The translations under genes were made by a program, and so were the position numbers. The notes under the pieces are model-generated. The model had not been told where the DNA came from. It saw nothing but the letters and a program-made list of their open reading frames with translations, and did no database searches. This document shows positions 38,701 through 49,843 of a stretch of 64,000 bases of DNA, piece by piece (the first letter of the stretch is position 1; each line of letters opens with the position of its first letter). Source of the DNA: Gavia stellata (taxonomy: Eukaryota > Chordata > Aves > Gaviiformes > Gaviidae); assembly GCF_030936135.1 (NCBI RefSeq), contig NC_082606.1, forward strand, positions 4,721,255 through 4,785,254, in the 5' to 3' direction.

Positions 38701-40299
38701 GATAACTAACCCATGCCTTTGGTAACTTTTTTCAAAAGACAGTAATGATCACAGCCCAGTTCTCCAATACCCCAATCCCATGTATCTACACCAGCGAGAA
38801 CCTGGTGTCAGATGCTGCGGATTTAAAGCCCCCTCCACGGCCATAGAAGTGGTTACAAAGACAGAGAAGCAGGGGCTCACACGCAGAATCAAGCCCAAAA
38901 CACTCCAGTGAATGCCTTCTGCACAAGGAGATGGTGTAATTATGGCTGGTATAACATTAGCTGAAAGTCTGTCTTACACTGTTAAAGACTTATCTGATCA
39001 ACAAACTGGACCCATGCACTTGCAAGGGAATGAAAGAGTATTTCAGCCCCAAACTACCAACAGTCTGTGGTCCTTCTTGTGAAGTCAGCTGATTCAGTTT
39101 AGGACAAAAGTTATATCAGGTTTGTGCACTGAATCCTGACTCTTGAGGTCTCTCTTGCTCCACCGTTCCTCATGTTCCTGTCAGGGACAGAGGCTGGGGA
39201 GAGCTTTCACTGCAGCTGAGGTCTCCAGGGGAGAGGGAAGCAAAAAGAGCTGGACAAAACCCTGCCAGCCAAGGTGCCGGCAAGCAGGTCCTCGAACTCT
39301 GCCTTTGGGACCTGCCATGCTTTCAGATTTCGGTTTTACCCTGCAAGAGGGAGAATGTTGGACGAGGAACAAGAGGCGCAGCAACCACCAAGAACCCCCA
39401 AAGAGTGTTTCTGGGAAGAAGAGGGTGGAGGGCAGCAATGCCATTGTCTGGGGACACCGGCAGCAGATGTGTTTGTCCCATCTAAAAAGAACTTGGTAAC
39501 ACATGCATGCACACACACACACACACACACACGCTCCAGCTCTCCTCCTACCCTGCACTTTCGTCCATCCACCGTCTCCTCCTCAAAGCTCTCCCCGATT
39601 TTGAAGTTGATCTCAGTGGTGCGGACAGTGGTGGAAGTTTTGATGTAGAACTGGTCCCCATCCTGGCGGATCTCCACGTGGGGTTTGGAGGCGGCAGCCA
39701 CAGCCACCTTCCTGAGCATGGCATTGACACCTGGGCGGAGCGGGGAGGAAGCAGAGCTTGAAGTCGCCAGCCGTGCGCGGGGCTGAGCTCGCCCAGCACC
39801 ACGCGGACCGAGGCGGGGCGAGAGGCCGGCGGCGGCCGCAGCGGCGGCGCGGCCCCGGGGCACCGCGCGCAGCCCTACGGCGGGGCTCCGCGCAGCCCGC
39901 CGCGGCAGGGAGCTGCGGCTCTCCGGCAGGCTCTGCACAGACGGCAGACGCGGGGTCTTCCAAGGACCCCCGTGGCAGAGCGTGGCAGGAGCCGCCGGGC
40001 CAGCCCCAGCCCAGATCCCCGTGGCAGGACCACCGGCGTTCGCAGGTGAGGCTCTGGCCGTGCCGCGCCTGCCATCGCCCCTCCCCGGGCAGGGCTCACC
40101 GCTTTCCCCCGCACGGAGCTCTCCCGGCGCCTGGCTCTGGAGCCACCGGGCACCGGAGCGCGGCTCCGGCTGCAGCCCTCCCGCGTCCCCCTCCCGCGGG
40201 ACAAGAAACCGGGCTCCCCCGCGCCTCACCCAGCGCCTTGAGGAGCTCGTCGAAGTTCTCGCTGCTCTTCATCTTCCAAGTGCCGGCGAAGTTGGGCAT
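26682..40299 (-). CDS. CRABP1: CRABP1 (cellular retinoic acid-binding protein 1), complete, 4 exons
   Basis: Seen: exons 40299-40230, 39730-39552, 36823-36710 and 26732-26682, all with GT/AG borders, join to 414 nt encoding 137 residues and a TAA stop, the exact family length. The product begins [20 protein letters not shown] and ends [14 protein letters not shown]. Known: CRABP1 is a small cytosolic fatty-acid-binding-family beta-barrel that binds all-trans retinoic acid and modulates its supply and breakdown. The three ligand-carboxylate contacts, Arg112, Arg132 and Tyr134 (Met = 1), are present, so binding should be intact. Exon sizes 70/179/114/51 are the canonical four-exon FABP plan. 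Introns are 499, 2728 and 9977 bp. Exon 4 reads [15 protein letters not shown], and residues 32-60 match CRABP1 rather than CRABP2. No frameshift or missing residue was seen. Confidence 0.99.
26733..36709 (-). other. CRABP1 intron 3
   Basis: 9977 bp, AT-rich, no exon or clear transposon recognised. It holds AT-rich, homeodomain-motif-rich blocks at about 32190-32300 and 35120-35290 that may be regulatory, and a purine-rich stretch around 33490-33720. Confidence 0.85.
35120..35290. promoter_or_regulatory. Candidate conserved enhancer in CRABP1 intron 3
   Basis: Dense clustering of GGAGCCAATTG, CAGTTAATTTTGTTTAA, a CAGCTG E-box and TTAAATAATAAAC within 120 bp, free of repeats. The composition resembles vertebrate conserved noncoding elements; this is pattern inference without an alignment. 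Confidence 0.25.
36710..36823 (-). CDS. CRABP1: CRABP1 exon 3 (114 nt)
   Basis: Acceptor CCTGCAG ends at 36824; donor GTAAGA begins at 36709. Encodes [20 protein letters not shown] followed by [18 protein letters not shown]. Includes Arg112. Confidence 0.99.
36824..39551 (-). other. CRABP1 intron 2
   Basis: 2728 bp, AT-rich. Its first bases include a (GT)11 tract (plus strand (AC)11, 39511-39532), only 19 bases from the exon 2 donor. No other repeat or exon seen. Confidence 0.88.
39511..39532 (+). repeat. (AC)11 microsatellite
   Basis: Eleven AC units in CRABP1 intron 2, followed on the minus strand by further GCATGCATGTG. Likely length-polymorphic. Confidence 0.95.
39552..39730 (-). CDS. 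CRABP1: CRABP1 exon 2 (179 nt)
   Basis: Acceptor CGCCCAG ends at 39731; donor GTAGGA begins at 39551. Encodes [40 protein letters not shown] and ends ETVDGRKCR. Confidence 0.99.
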
Positions 40300-40480
40300 G
40301 GCGGGGCGGGCGCTGCGGACGGCGGCGGGGACGCGGCGCTGCTGCTCTCTCTCCGGCTCAGGCACCTTGTGAGCGGGGCGGGCCGCGGCGGCGGCTGGGA
40401 GAGCGGGTCACACCCACCGGCCCCCCACCCCTTCCCCCGGGGCCGCACCACGCCGCCAGACAGCCGGCCCCGCCATCCAT
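39690..40480. promoter_or_regulatory. CpG island / CRABP1 promoter
   Basis: G+C-rich, CpG-dense block spanning CRABP1 exon 2 to about 180 bp upstream of the ATG. It has no TATA box just upstream of the start; GC-box-like GGGGCGGG motifs lie at 40303-40309 and about 40376-40383. From memory, mammalian CRABP1 promoters are likewise TATA-less and GC-box driven. Confidence 0.8.
40230..40299 (-). CDS. CRABP1: CRABP1 exon 1, coding part (70 nt)
   Basis: Start ATG 40299-40297 in a strong context (C-GCC-ATG-C, with GCC before the ATG). Encodes [20 protein letters not shown] plus KAL and the first base of Gly24. Donor GTGAGG begins at 40229. Confidence 0.98.
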
Positions 40481-40517
40481 CCGTCCGTCCATCCATCCTT
40501 CCAGTCCTCCATCCATC
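40473..40517 (+). repeat. Imperfect (CCAT)n / (CCGT)n tetranucleotide repeat
   Basis: CCATCCATCCGTCCGTCCATCCATCC followed by a broken continuation to CCATCCATC, at the upstream edge of the CRABP1 CpG island. Confidence 0.9.
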
Positions 40518-43500
40518 ACTCCCTGCCCGCCTGCCTTGCTGCCCGCCAGCTGCCTCCTGGGGCTTCCCAGGAAGGAGAGCCCGATTGTCACTTGTCACAC
40601 TGCTGGGGTGGACATTCAGGACTTGATAAAGGGCCCCAGAGGCAGGCAGGGAAGGGAGAGGCAATCCAAGTAAGAGCAGCCTCTCCGGGCTCATGCTGGA
40701 TTGCTCCCCACCACGGCAGGGCCAAGGCACAGTAACACCTTACGCCCTTGCCCCGAGCTCCCCGCGCGCACAGGCCTCCCCGCCTGGGGGGCCTGCACAG
40801 CCACGAACCTGCCCCTACACTGCTCATCTGGACCCCCACCAGGCCAAAGAGGTGCCGGGGAGCACAGCCCGTTCCAGGGTAGGCCACCGTTGAAGGAAGC
40901 TGCCCCCTGATCCAAGTCTGCCCCTTTGAGAAGGGGCATATATACAACACCTACACCGTTCCCCAGTCACAGCCGCACACTCCCTCATTGCTCTGTGGTG
41001 CTTTTGGCAGTTGCAGGATACAGCTGCGGAACCCGAAGGTATTCCTACTGCAACAGAAAAAGCAGTGCCCATGGCGGTCACAAGCTTTCACGGAGAAGCA
41101 CATCAAGCTATTTCACACTTAATTTAAGTAAGTGTGAAAATTTAAGTAACACCAGTGTGCTGAAGATTTGAGCGTTGCTCTGTGCGTTTCAGACTTGCCA
41201 AGACCATTGCCCTCGTCTTTGCTTTGAATCCCTCAGTTTCAGGTCAAAGATGCTAGATTAAAGTTCCTTATTGCAGCTGATTTATCCACATGATTAAAGG
41301 GAACAGAATTTGATGGGTTAAGGCATATGGAGCTCTGCTGCTGCTGTTGTGCATAAGGAAATACTCAAAACATTGAGAGGTCTGTGATTTCCCACTCAGA
41401 ACAGAGCCAGATGTATTTTAATTATAGGAAAACCTTTGCTGAGCCAGCTTCATGGTACATTCACAACCATTCTTCACTTGTTAGACTCACTCTGTAAAAT
41501 GAACAAGTCGGTTACTTGAGGTATGTATAAAATGTGTTCACTCCTGGAAAATGTATAGATCTGGGAGTCACTTTAGCCATATGTTAGGCAGGATTCTCCA
41601 GTTTCTATATGCTGACATTTGCTCTCATTTCTTATCCCAGGAAGAATTTTACCTGAGTAAGAACCATAGAGCAGAACCAAATATTTGTCGGTTGATAGTC
41701 ACTCTTTTTCTACCGATTTTTTTTTTTCTGTCTTTTCAGAAGGACACCCTGGAGACCTGGCATAGTTCTTTAACGGAAATATTTTGATGGAAAATGTGTT
41801 TTTTTCCAGGAAATGAAAATTTCAGTGAGGAATAGCTGTTTTCAATAACAGGGTTTCTCTAAAAAAACCCCAAAACAGAGCATGAAGCATTTTTCAGTTT
41901 TTAGTAAATGACCAAAGAATTAATCCCCATCTGAAATACTTTATCTAAAGATTTTCAATCACCTCAAAAAAACTCCAAAACAAACAAACAAAAAAAGCAC
42001 TTGGGAAAAAAACCCAGACACACAAAGAATTTCCCTATTGCAGGTAGGTTCAAGTCTTACAAGTAAAAGGCTGCCGGCCCAACAAACCCATACCAAGTCT
42101 GTGTATTGCTATGAAACAGTGGAGAAAAACCCTGCTCAGTCCCTGTTTCAACTTCTCAATTGCACAACTGAAGACACACCACCATGATCCAGGCTTGCTT
42201 CCAGAATCCTGCAGAGCACGCATACATGGAGCCCAGGGGAAGTGATATGGCTGACTCTTTGCAGGACAAAGTCCTTAGCTACCTATAAGTATGTGCAGCA
42301 TAAACCAGACAGAAACCACCTATCTCTACCTGAGAAAATAAATTGGCCCAGAAGATTTTAAGGGGGGACACTTTATTCTTTAAAGGACCATTTAAGTTCC
42401 ACAACTATTCTTTCTAGGAAGTGCTGCAAGCTAGAAAGAACAAGCGCCTTTGGGCGATAAAGGCTCTATTCTGCAATGGCAGTACGTTGAGCTATTCATC
42501 CTAAATACATAGCTATCAAATTACATTTTTATTTACATGATAATCTTATCTAAAGACCGTGAGGTACCGATTCACCTATACAGTACAGTTTCTAACACAA
42601 AACCCCAGATAAACTCTAGGTTGTCTAATTGGCTCTGTCTGGCAATGTGTGCATATTCACACCTTATTTAGACATAGAGGCAGTCTCCTTCAAGCACTGC
42701 ATACTGCAGACTCAACAACTGTATAGAATTAGACCTCGAGGTTCAGCCACAGAAGGAATTGTCCCTTTCTGAGGCTGAGGGGCCACAGCTGCTAGCACAG
42801 GCTGGAGACAGGCATGTGCATTTCCAGAGCCAATGTCTTCCCTCTCACCAGTAGTTCTTCATGTATACACGGTAGTTGAATTGATCACCAACAGCCGTTC
42901 CCCTCTTGCCCTTTGAGTTACGTTTTTCTTTGTACCCTTTCTGTATGCTTCTTCCCCTTCCTTTTAAATCATTTATGTTTTCCCTCTCTATCTCAAAATA
43001 CGCCCTCGTGTTCCTCTGGCTTTACTAGTTAATTTAAAAGTCAGCAGGAGTTGAACTCCAAACTCATAAGGAACCTAACTTCACTCCAATAAAAGTTTAA
43101 AAGCAAAGCATCTCTTATATTCCAGTCCCGTAAGACAGCTAAAGCTCAGTGAGAAAAATGGTCTTTTTGTTTTCCATTTCGTGATTTATGAAAATATTGT
43201 GGATTGTAATCCCATTGCACTGTGGAATACAAATCCCCACTTAGACTGATAAGGCAACAGAGTGAGATGTAACTTGAAGTGCAAAAAATTTCACGTGGCT
43301 TATGTACTAGTTACACCATTTAATTATGCATATAACAATAAGGATATAAAAGTCAGTAAGAGCCAAGTTTCTATTTTACAAGCTGTGATCATATCAGTTA
43401 GCTCAATGCTATTAGATTAATTTGCATGCTGAACTTTTCAGAGGAAAGGGAAGAAAAAGATAAGGAAGAAAATATGGACAGACGCTTAAAGGAAAGGAAA

Positions 43501-44790
43501 ACAGAGGTGGGATGTAAGAGCCATAAAGAATATAGCACTGTTATAATAGAATTAAGAGGGGACAGAATGTGAATTAGGATCAGTTTACTGCATGTCTTGG
43601 ATCACTCAAATGAAGGACAGAAATAATATTACTGTGGCAGATACAACTCAAATCTCTACTGTTACAAAGTGAGGCTTGCCCCACTGAGATCAGAAAGCTA
43701 TACTGATTTATATTAGCTGAGAATATTGCCCATGGACTTTAACCTTCTTCATAGATCCTTATCCTAGCACAGCAGCGATAGATGTTTATCAGGTCATGCT
43801 GAAATAACCCAGACTAAAAGACAGTTTTACTTTTCTTTCAACCTCCTTCTGTATGTAATTTCCCCATAAATGTTATGGAAAACAGTTTGATTTTCAAAAC
43901 ATTCCCCTCAGCACTTTTTCCCCTTGGCATTTATTTTATTTACCTGAATCCCCTAAGGCTGATCCTTCCCTGCAGATGGACCTAATTTATCTTTCCAACA
44001 GTGCCTCTAAGACAAAAGAAAGTAATATAGGTACAGATGGGACCGGGGCACTCCATCATCCATCCAAATAAGTGACCAGTAATGTGACCAAAACTATCCC
44101 CTTGAGGTTATTGACTGACCACTGTGAAGTCACACAAGGCTCAGTGTAAACAATAAATTTTATTTACTAAGGTGGTATCCTAGAAAAAAAAGATTGGTTT
44201 AAGGGAGAATACAATAAATTATTCCTGACATGAATAAATTATACAACTGGAAGGCAAATTGCCATCGTAAATTTATCTGCCAAATTAATTTACAATGGGC
44301 CTTTAGCATGACAGTAGGTGAAATGTAATACGAATGTATGCAGAGTAAACAGCATTTCTGCAGTATTGCCTTCTATCGTCTACTGCACTCTCATTAAGTT
44401 AACAGTATACCCACTACTCCCAAGCTAAAATGCTAGAGGGATTTCCAGTCCCACGTTATCCTTTTGTTTTTTAAGACCTAACTAATAGGAAAGTAAATGA
44501 ATTGTTGCATTGTTAGAGGTGGACAGTAAAGTGTTTGCCAGTTTTATGTTCATTAAGAAAACCAAATATTCTCATCTTAATTCCTTCCCTATAATATTCC
44601 CTTTCAAGGGGAACTAATTGATCCATGTTCTCTTCCACAGTCAGGCTGTAAGAGGGCCACCTGCTCTTTCTATCTTCTTTTCTGAACTGCTACAAGAATA
44701 CAATAAAATTGAGAATTGTTTTCTTAACCAAAGTAAAATTTGCTGCTTTTACTCTGAAAACAAAGGGAGTTTGATTGTCTTTTCACTTGG

Positions 44791-44836
44791 GCATTAATTC
44801 TGCAGACTGCTGAGCATTAATTCTGCAGACTGCTGA
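44791..44836 (+). repeat. Exact tandem duplication of 23 bp (2 copies)
   Basis: The unit starting GCATTAATTCTGCAGACTGC (44791-44813) is repeated without change at 44814-44836. Identity implies a recent event. Confidence 0.95.
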
Positions 44837-47398
44837 GCAATTCGATGCTGATCCAGAGGTGCTCATGGGTGTGTTTTCCTGGGCCAGTACCAGAATAAAC
44901 CACAAATATCAGTGGAGAGGAAAATGAAGATCACTCAGTCTCAGACTAATATTCTGTCTGTAATATAAATTAGTTCAGATCACTGCTTTGGAAAACCACT
45001 TACAAACTGCTAAATAGTTGTGCAGAAGGGCATACTGAGTAACCAACATCCAATATAGATTTTTAGACTTTTAACCTACATGCACAGAATTTGAGCACTG
45101 AAAAGAGTGTTAGGAACATAAGTGACATTACCTTCTGTCCAAACTGTCCAGCTATCACCAGCTGCCTTGAACAGTTCCTGCCTCCCAAAAGTCAGATTCT
45201 GCATGTGGCTTGGCAGCTGAAAGGGAGTTATCAATCTCCAAGCCCCTTTGGTTCAGATAAAGCAACATGGCAGAAAGTAACAGTTTTGAAGGAACGTTAA
45301 CAATCCGCCAAGTTTAAAATACAGTCTTGTATGAAAAGGAAAAAATCTATTCACATTATTAAACAGAGTTTTATGTTTTATTGGGTAAAATAATGTACTT
45401 GAGAAAGAAAAAGAAAAAAATAATTTCTTGAGTTTCAGAATCCGTGACAGTTGAGAATGGCCTGGGGATGAAAGTCATCCTCTGTGAAGAGCCTTACACA
45501 TGTTTTAATGGATTTTTTGTGGACCTGTGAATCAAGGATGGCTTTCTGAATACCAATAGATTTTTTTACAAACTAGCAAATAAGATTCTAGCCTCCTTTT
45601 CTCTTTCCCCAGCTTATCCTTTACTGAAGGAAGCTAAATGAAATAGTCTATTCAGACTGATTCAAGTAATTTTGGGGATGCTTCCCTTCAGCCCAATGCC
45701 TTCACTTCAGACAAGATAACAAACAGCTCTTTAGGTAGTAAAGTCACTTGCACTTGCTCACAGGCAACCTAAGGCAAGGACTAGGCTAGGAGAGCAGAGG
45801 ATCTGAGGCAGGGGCTTTCTGGGCTCCTGAGGTTGGGACACACTGGTCTACATAAATCTCTAGGAAATAAAATCAAGCCATCTCCAAGCCAAATAAGCTT
45901 TCACAGGTATGTCCAACAGTCAGGAACAAAGTTACTGTTCCACTATCAGAGGCTTTTAAATAAATACCTTATATGATGTATTTAATAGGTGTCTCCAAAT
46001 GTGCAGTTGAGTCAGGCGAGGGGTAGAGATGTTAATGAAGCAACTCTTAAAAACCCATCTTTCCTTTGAGCTATGTCTGGTAGTTTCCCTTTGTGATCAC
46101 AACAAATAGCTGAACAATGCTAGAAAAATGAGAGCAGTGCTCTGCATGTTACACAGCCTTGGTTTGATACTTCAGGTTGTGACATTGCTGAATTTTAGTT
46201 GTTAAACTGGAAACACTCCCCATAATCACTAATGCAGAAAGGTTGTTTCTTTTTCATGAAGGGGTTATCATGACATTAGAAATCAGTGATTTTCATAGGG
46301 GCTTTCAGGAACTCTGCAGTTCTCATTTGCTTGAACAAAAGGCATTAATAAAGCCGTAGCCGTCAATATAAAAGTAATCAAACTGTGTCAGCTCCTCTCT
46401 GAAGACAACACAGGTCTATTAAGATCTACTTACTCAGGCAGATGGACCAAGCTGATGCATGGATTACCTTAAATATTGGAGACTCTTAAAGGATCTTTGT
46501 CTCCAGGGATAGAGGTCCATGTTATTTTTTCCAAATGTCCAGAAGAAGAATGAGTGAATTCAAAGGAATATATTCGCATTTAGGTCTGGACTGAACTCCC
46601 AGCAGGGCCATGTCCTGAAGCTATAGAGGCCATGCCATTTGCACAATCCTAGGTTTTACTCTGGTGCCCTGACCTTTGTGTATATGCTAAATTCAAAAGA
46701 TTTCCACTACATCTGGCAGACAAAAAGAAGATGAAGAAAATTCATTTTCCCTTTCCTACCAAAACAGAGTATTTAGCATTCCATATAAATTAGAACCAGG
46801 AAATAGGGATCTCATCCATTAATTCAATTTAAAATTCCAAATGTTTTTGAAAGGTTTTTCGTCAGCCTATTTCAAAGCAATAATAAGTCCAAGGGTTTGG
46901 AGTTAGTCCTTACCAATATAAAAAACTATAATTCTACTGTTCCAGTGAAGATATGACAGTTTATACTATCAGAAGATGAGGTCTAGAAATACGTTAAGCC
47001 GTAGGTGTTCTAACTCCTATCAATCCTTCTCCCACCTTTGTTTCATCCTGCTAAACTTTGCTCAGAAAATGACCTTGAGTAAAACTGCTCCTTCCATTGT
47101 TAACCCTCTGACCTTCTAAACTAACATCCTTTGCTCTTTCTAATTCGGAAGGTTTCTGGGGCTTATTAACTGAACAGGCCAAGTGACCGTTCCCAACTGA
47201 AACCAGAGCCTCTGACAAGGAGGTCATTGTTTTCCAAGCTTCCTCACTAGTACTAGATCTGCAGATTTCAGACTGAAAAGGAATAATGCAGACATTCTTT
47301 GTCTAAACATTATCTGGAAAGCATCAAGATAACTCAAGCCACTTCCTCGTCATTTAAGATTTGAGGGGTCATCTCTAGGGACCTAAGTGATTATGGCC

Positions 47399-47550
47399 AC
47401 GATTTTCAAACTTGGATGCTGAAATTTGTAGCAAACTATATGATGAGGTATCTAAATAAAAGAACTCATCTTCAGAATTAATAATAATTTGAACTCCCGT
47501 TGATGTCAGTAAAAGGAGAGGGTACTCAGCACCTCTATGAATCACAATAT
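47399..47550. mobile_element. Candidate ancient palindromic MITE-like repeat
   Basis: Begins GATTTTCAAACTTGGATGCTG and ends with the imperfect inverse GGTACTCAGCACCTCTATGAATC, with a core AACTCCCGTTGATGTCAGT...GGAG. From memory this matches a widespread sauropsid palindromic repeat family (GATTTTCAGAGGTGCTGAGC... with a CTCCCATTGA/TCAATGGGAG core). Family name is uncertain. Confidence 0.45.
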
Positions 47551-48092
47551 TTTTACTTACGTGCCTCACTATATGCTTAGACGAATAGCTGAGAGCAATC
47601 AAATTTGGAAAGTATGAACAACATTCTCAAAAGAAGATGCTGTATTTAGGCTTCTAAATTTATAGTTTAGGATCCACGTGATTTTCGAAAGTGCTTATGA
47701 GCAAAGTACCTATTTTTGAAAATTCTTTCCCTTTTCTTTGGGTAAGACATAAAAACTCTGGTGTTCTGAATGGTTGTACAGGTTGACGGATCTTTATATA
47801 ATACGTCCTGGAAAAGCAGAAATTCTGGCCGAGATACCAAGGCATACTACTGGGGGTTTCAGTTCCTAATGAACAGCAGACTTATATTTTTACATTCACG
47901 CAACCCATTAGTACAAGTAAGTCACTTTCTACAGAATTTGTCTCATTTTTGTCAAGAGCCCCTTCCTCAAAAGAGCCCATTCAAAACCTAAGAAATCCAT
48001 TCTGTATGTCTCAAAATATCTTTGAACGCCTCTTATTTTAAGGATAATGGCAGTAAATTTACTGGAGTACTAAGGAGGCTGTAGTTTCTCCC

Positions 48093-48112
48093 ATCAGCAC
48101 CACCTAGTGCAG
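48093..48112. promoter_or_regulatory. Candidate CTCF-type site
   Basis: CAGCACCACCTAGTGCAG closely resembles the reverse form of the CTCF core (GCGCCACCTAGTGG). Motif match only. Confidence 0.3.
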
Positions 48113-48616
48113 AGCACGCTTCATGTCACTGCACCCACATGTAGCTCTTCCATCTGTACCCCAGATGCATTCAGCCTTGAGCAGCTTCCTATGAGCATCT
48201 TCCATCAATAATGTTAACAGGAAAAACATGGGAGAAGAACAGGATATTATGTCAAGTAATTTCAAGATACTAACTCTCAAAGTAAGGCTAGGTGAAATAC
48301 TGCAACTGAATTTCAGGAGGGTATTTTCGTAAAAGCGGACATACAAACAATAGGAAATTTATTATTATAGGTACACTATTAAAGGGGAATTGCTAAACTT
48401 TAAACTTGGTTGTGCTAATGTAATCTCTCTCAGCAATCTAAACAGCAATCCCAAACCACAGATTTTAAAGCAAAAAGCTAAACTCTTCCTTTTTACCATT
48501 AATTGCTGTGGGTCACTGAATAAAGAGCACTCTCCTCAGTTGAACTCAATTTCTGCCACCAGAGTGTCAGATGGCTATGGCTTTGCAACCCATACACGAG
48601 ATTCTCCCTTTATAAC

Positions 48617-48648
48617 AGAAAAGAAAAAAAAAAAAAAAGAAAAAAGAA
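48617..48648 (+). repeat. Purine (A-rich) tract
   Basis: GAAAAGAAAAAAAAAAAAAA followed by GAAAAAAG; simple sequence. Confidence 0.85.
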
Positions 48649-49548
48649 TGGCATTGTTTGTTCTATCATTTAGAGTGTTTGTGTCTGGGCAGATAGTTTA
48701 TAAGCAGAGAAATGTCATTATGTGCACATTTTAAAAGCAATACTAAGTCTACACCCAAAAGAAAAATTCAATAGTTCCATGTAAACAGCCAGACCTAAAT
48801 CATAAAAGGGCCTATGAACACAGACAACACTAATCTTTTTCAACTACGCACTGTTTTTTAATATTGCATTAAAAAGGCCCTCCCAAGATTGAAATCCCCA
48901 TTATGCCAGATGCTACAGATGGAATTCTGTCTACATTTTTTCATTCACAAATAATTGTGAATTATATTTTCTTGGCACAAACCAATCAATGTATATATCT
49001 GGAACCCAGGTTGTTGAATCTTTGCTAAAATGAAGACTACAAGCCTAAGCAGAATTTCTAAAAAGAGATGGAACCCATATGTCAGAGACATAACTTCAGA
49101 TTATCACAGCTGGAAATTGTAGCATATTGATTGATTTTGATTTTGCTTAATGAGCTACAACAGAAAGCCCCTAAGCTGAATGCATCTTCCTTTCTGGAAC
49201 AAGAGGGGTTCTGCCCATAATACCACTGGCTTTGAATGGACTCTCTCTAACTTTTTTTTTGTTTGTTTTCTTTCTGAAATTCTGTGATCTACTGCCAGAG
49301 TAATAGTAATGAAAATACTCAGGTTAACCAACTGAGAGAGACTTTAGTAATGGAGGCTACTTTCCTGAACAAAGAGATGTTCCACTATCAGAAGCAAGAT
49401 TACAGGGAGGGCTGTCTATGATCTAAAACAGAAGGGAAAGATTGGTAAATATGAAGGCCACTAAACTGTATTCAGGACCTTGTTGTGCTCCAGGAATCTG
49501 AACTCACTGCCTATTAAGGACTTGATACACTATGGATTTCAGTAGACT

Positions 49549-49590
49549 GTGGCATAGGTGTAGCACAGGTGTGGCATAGGTGGCATAATG
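49549..49590 (+). repeat. Short imperfect tandem repeat (GTGGCATAGGT-like)
   Basis: GTGGCATAGGT, TAGCACAGGT, GTGGCATAGGT, GGCATAA follow each other; a minor local duplication. Confidence 0.7.
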
Positions 49591-49800
49591 CTTAGGCAAT
49601 CAGCCTATGGGATACCAAATACTTCTGCTTCCAGGTGCCAGATGTGGGAGCTGTACCTGCAAAGCGAGAAGCTGAGAGGTGGGAGCATTGATCAACGAGG
49701 GAACTAAGAAGTGGATAGGATTCAGAACTTGGGTTCAGTCATAGCTACACCAGCTACACAGACACCAGCTACAATTATCTTTGTCCACTGTTATTTGTGT

Positions 49801-49843
49801 GAGAGGTTTGCTGGTCTTCTCAAGTGACACCAGCAAACCTCTC
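49801..49843. repeat. Perfect hairpin: 15-bp stem, 13-nt loop
   Basis: GAGAGGTTTGCTGGT (49801-49815) and its exact reverse complement ACCAGCAAACCTCTC (49829-49843). No flanking target-site duplication or continuing stem was seen. Confidence 0.9.

Noticed and set aside
39336..40229. Minus-strand open frame of 297 codons
   Set aside because: Only its middle part (39730-39552) is real, as CRABP1 exon 2. The rest is read-through of introns 1 and 2 in GC-rich sequence without stops.
26682..40299. CRABP2 or another FABP family member
   Set aside because: Length of 137 residues, the [20 protein letters not shown] region and the C-terminus match CRABP1; linkage to IREB2 agrees.
40931..40942. ATATATAC as a CRABP1 TATA box
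   Set aside because: It is about 630 bp upstream of the ATG, outside the CpG island. The island start has no TATA box, as usual for this gene.
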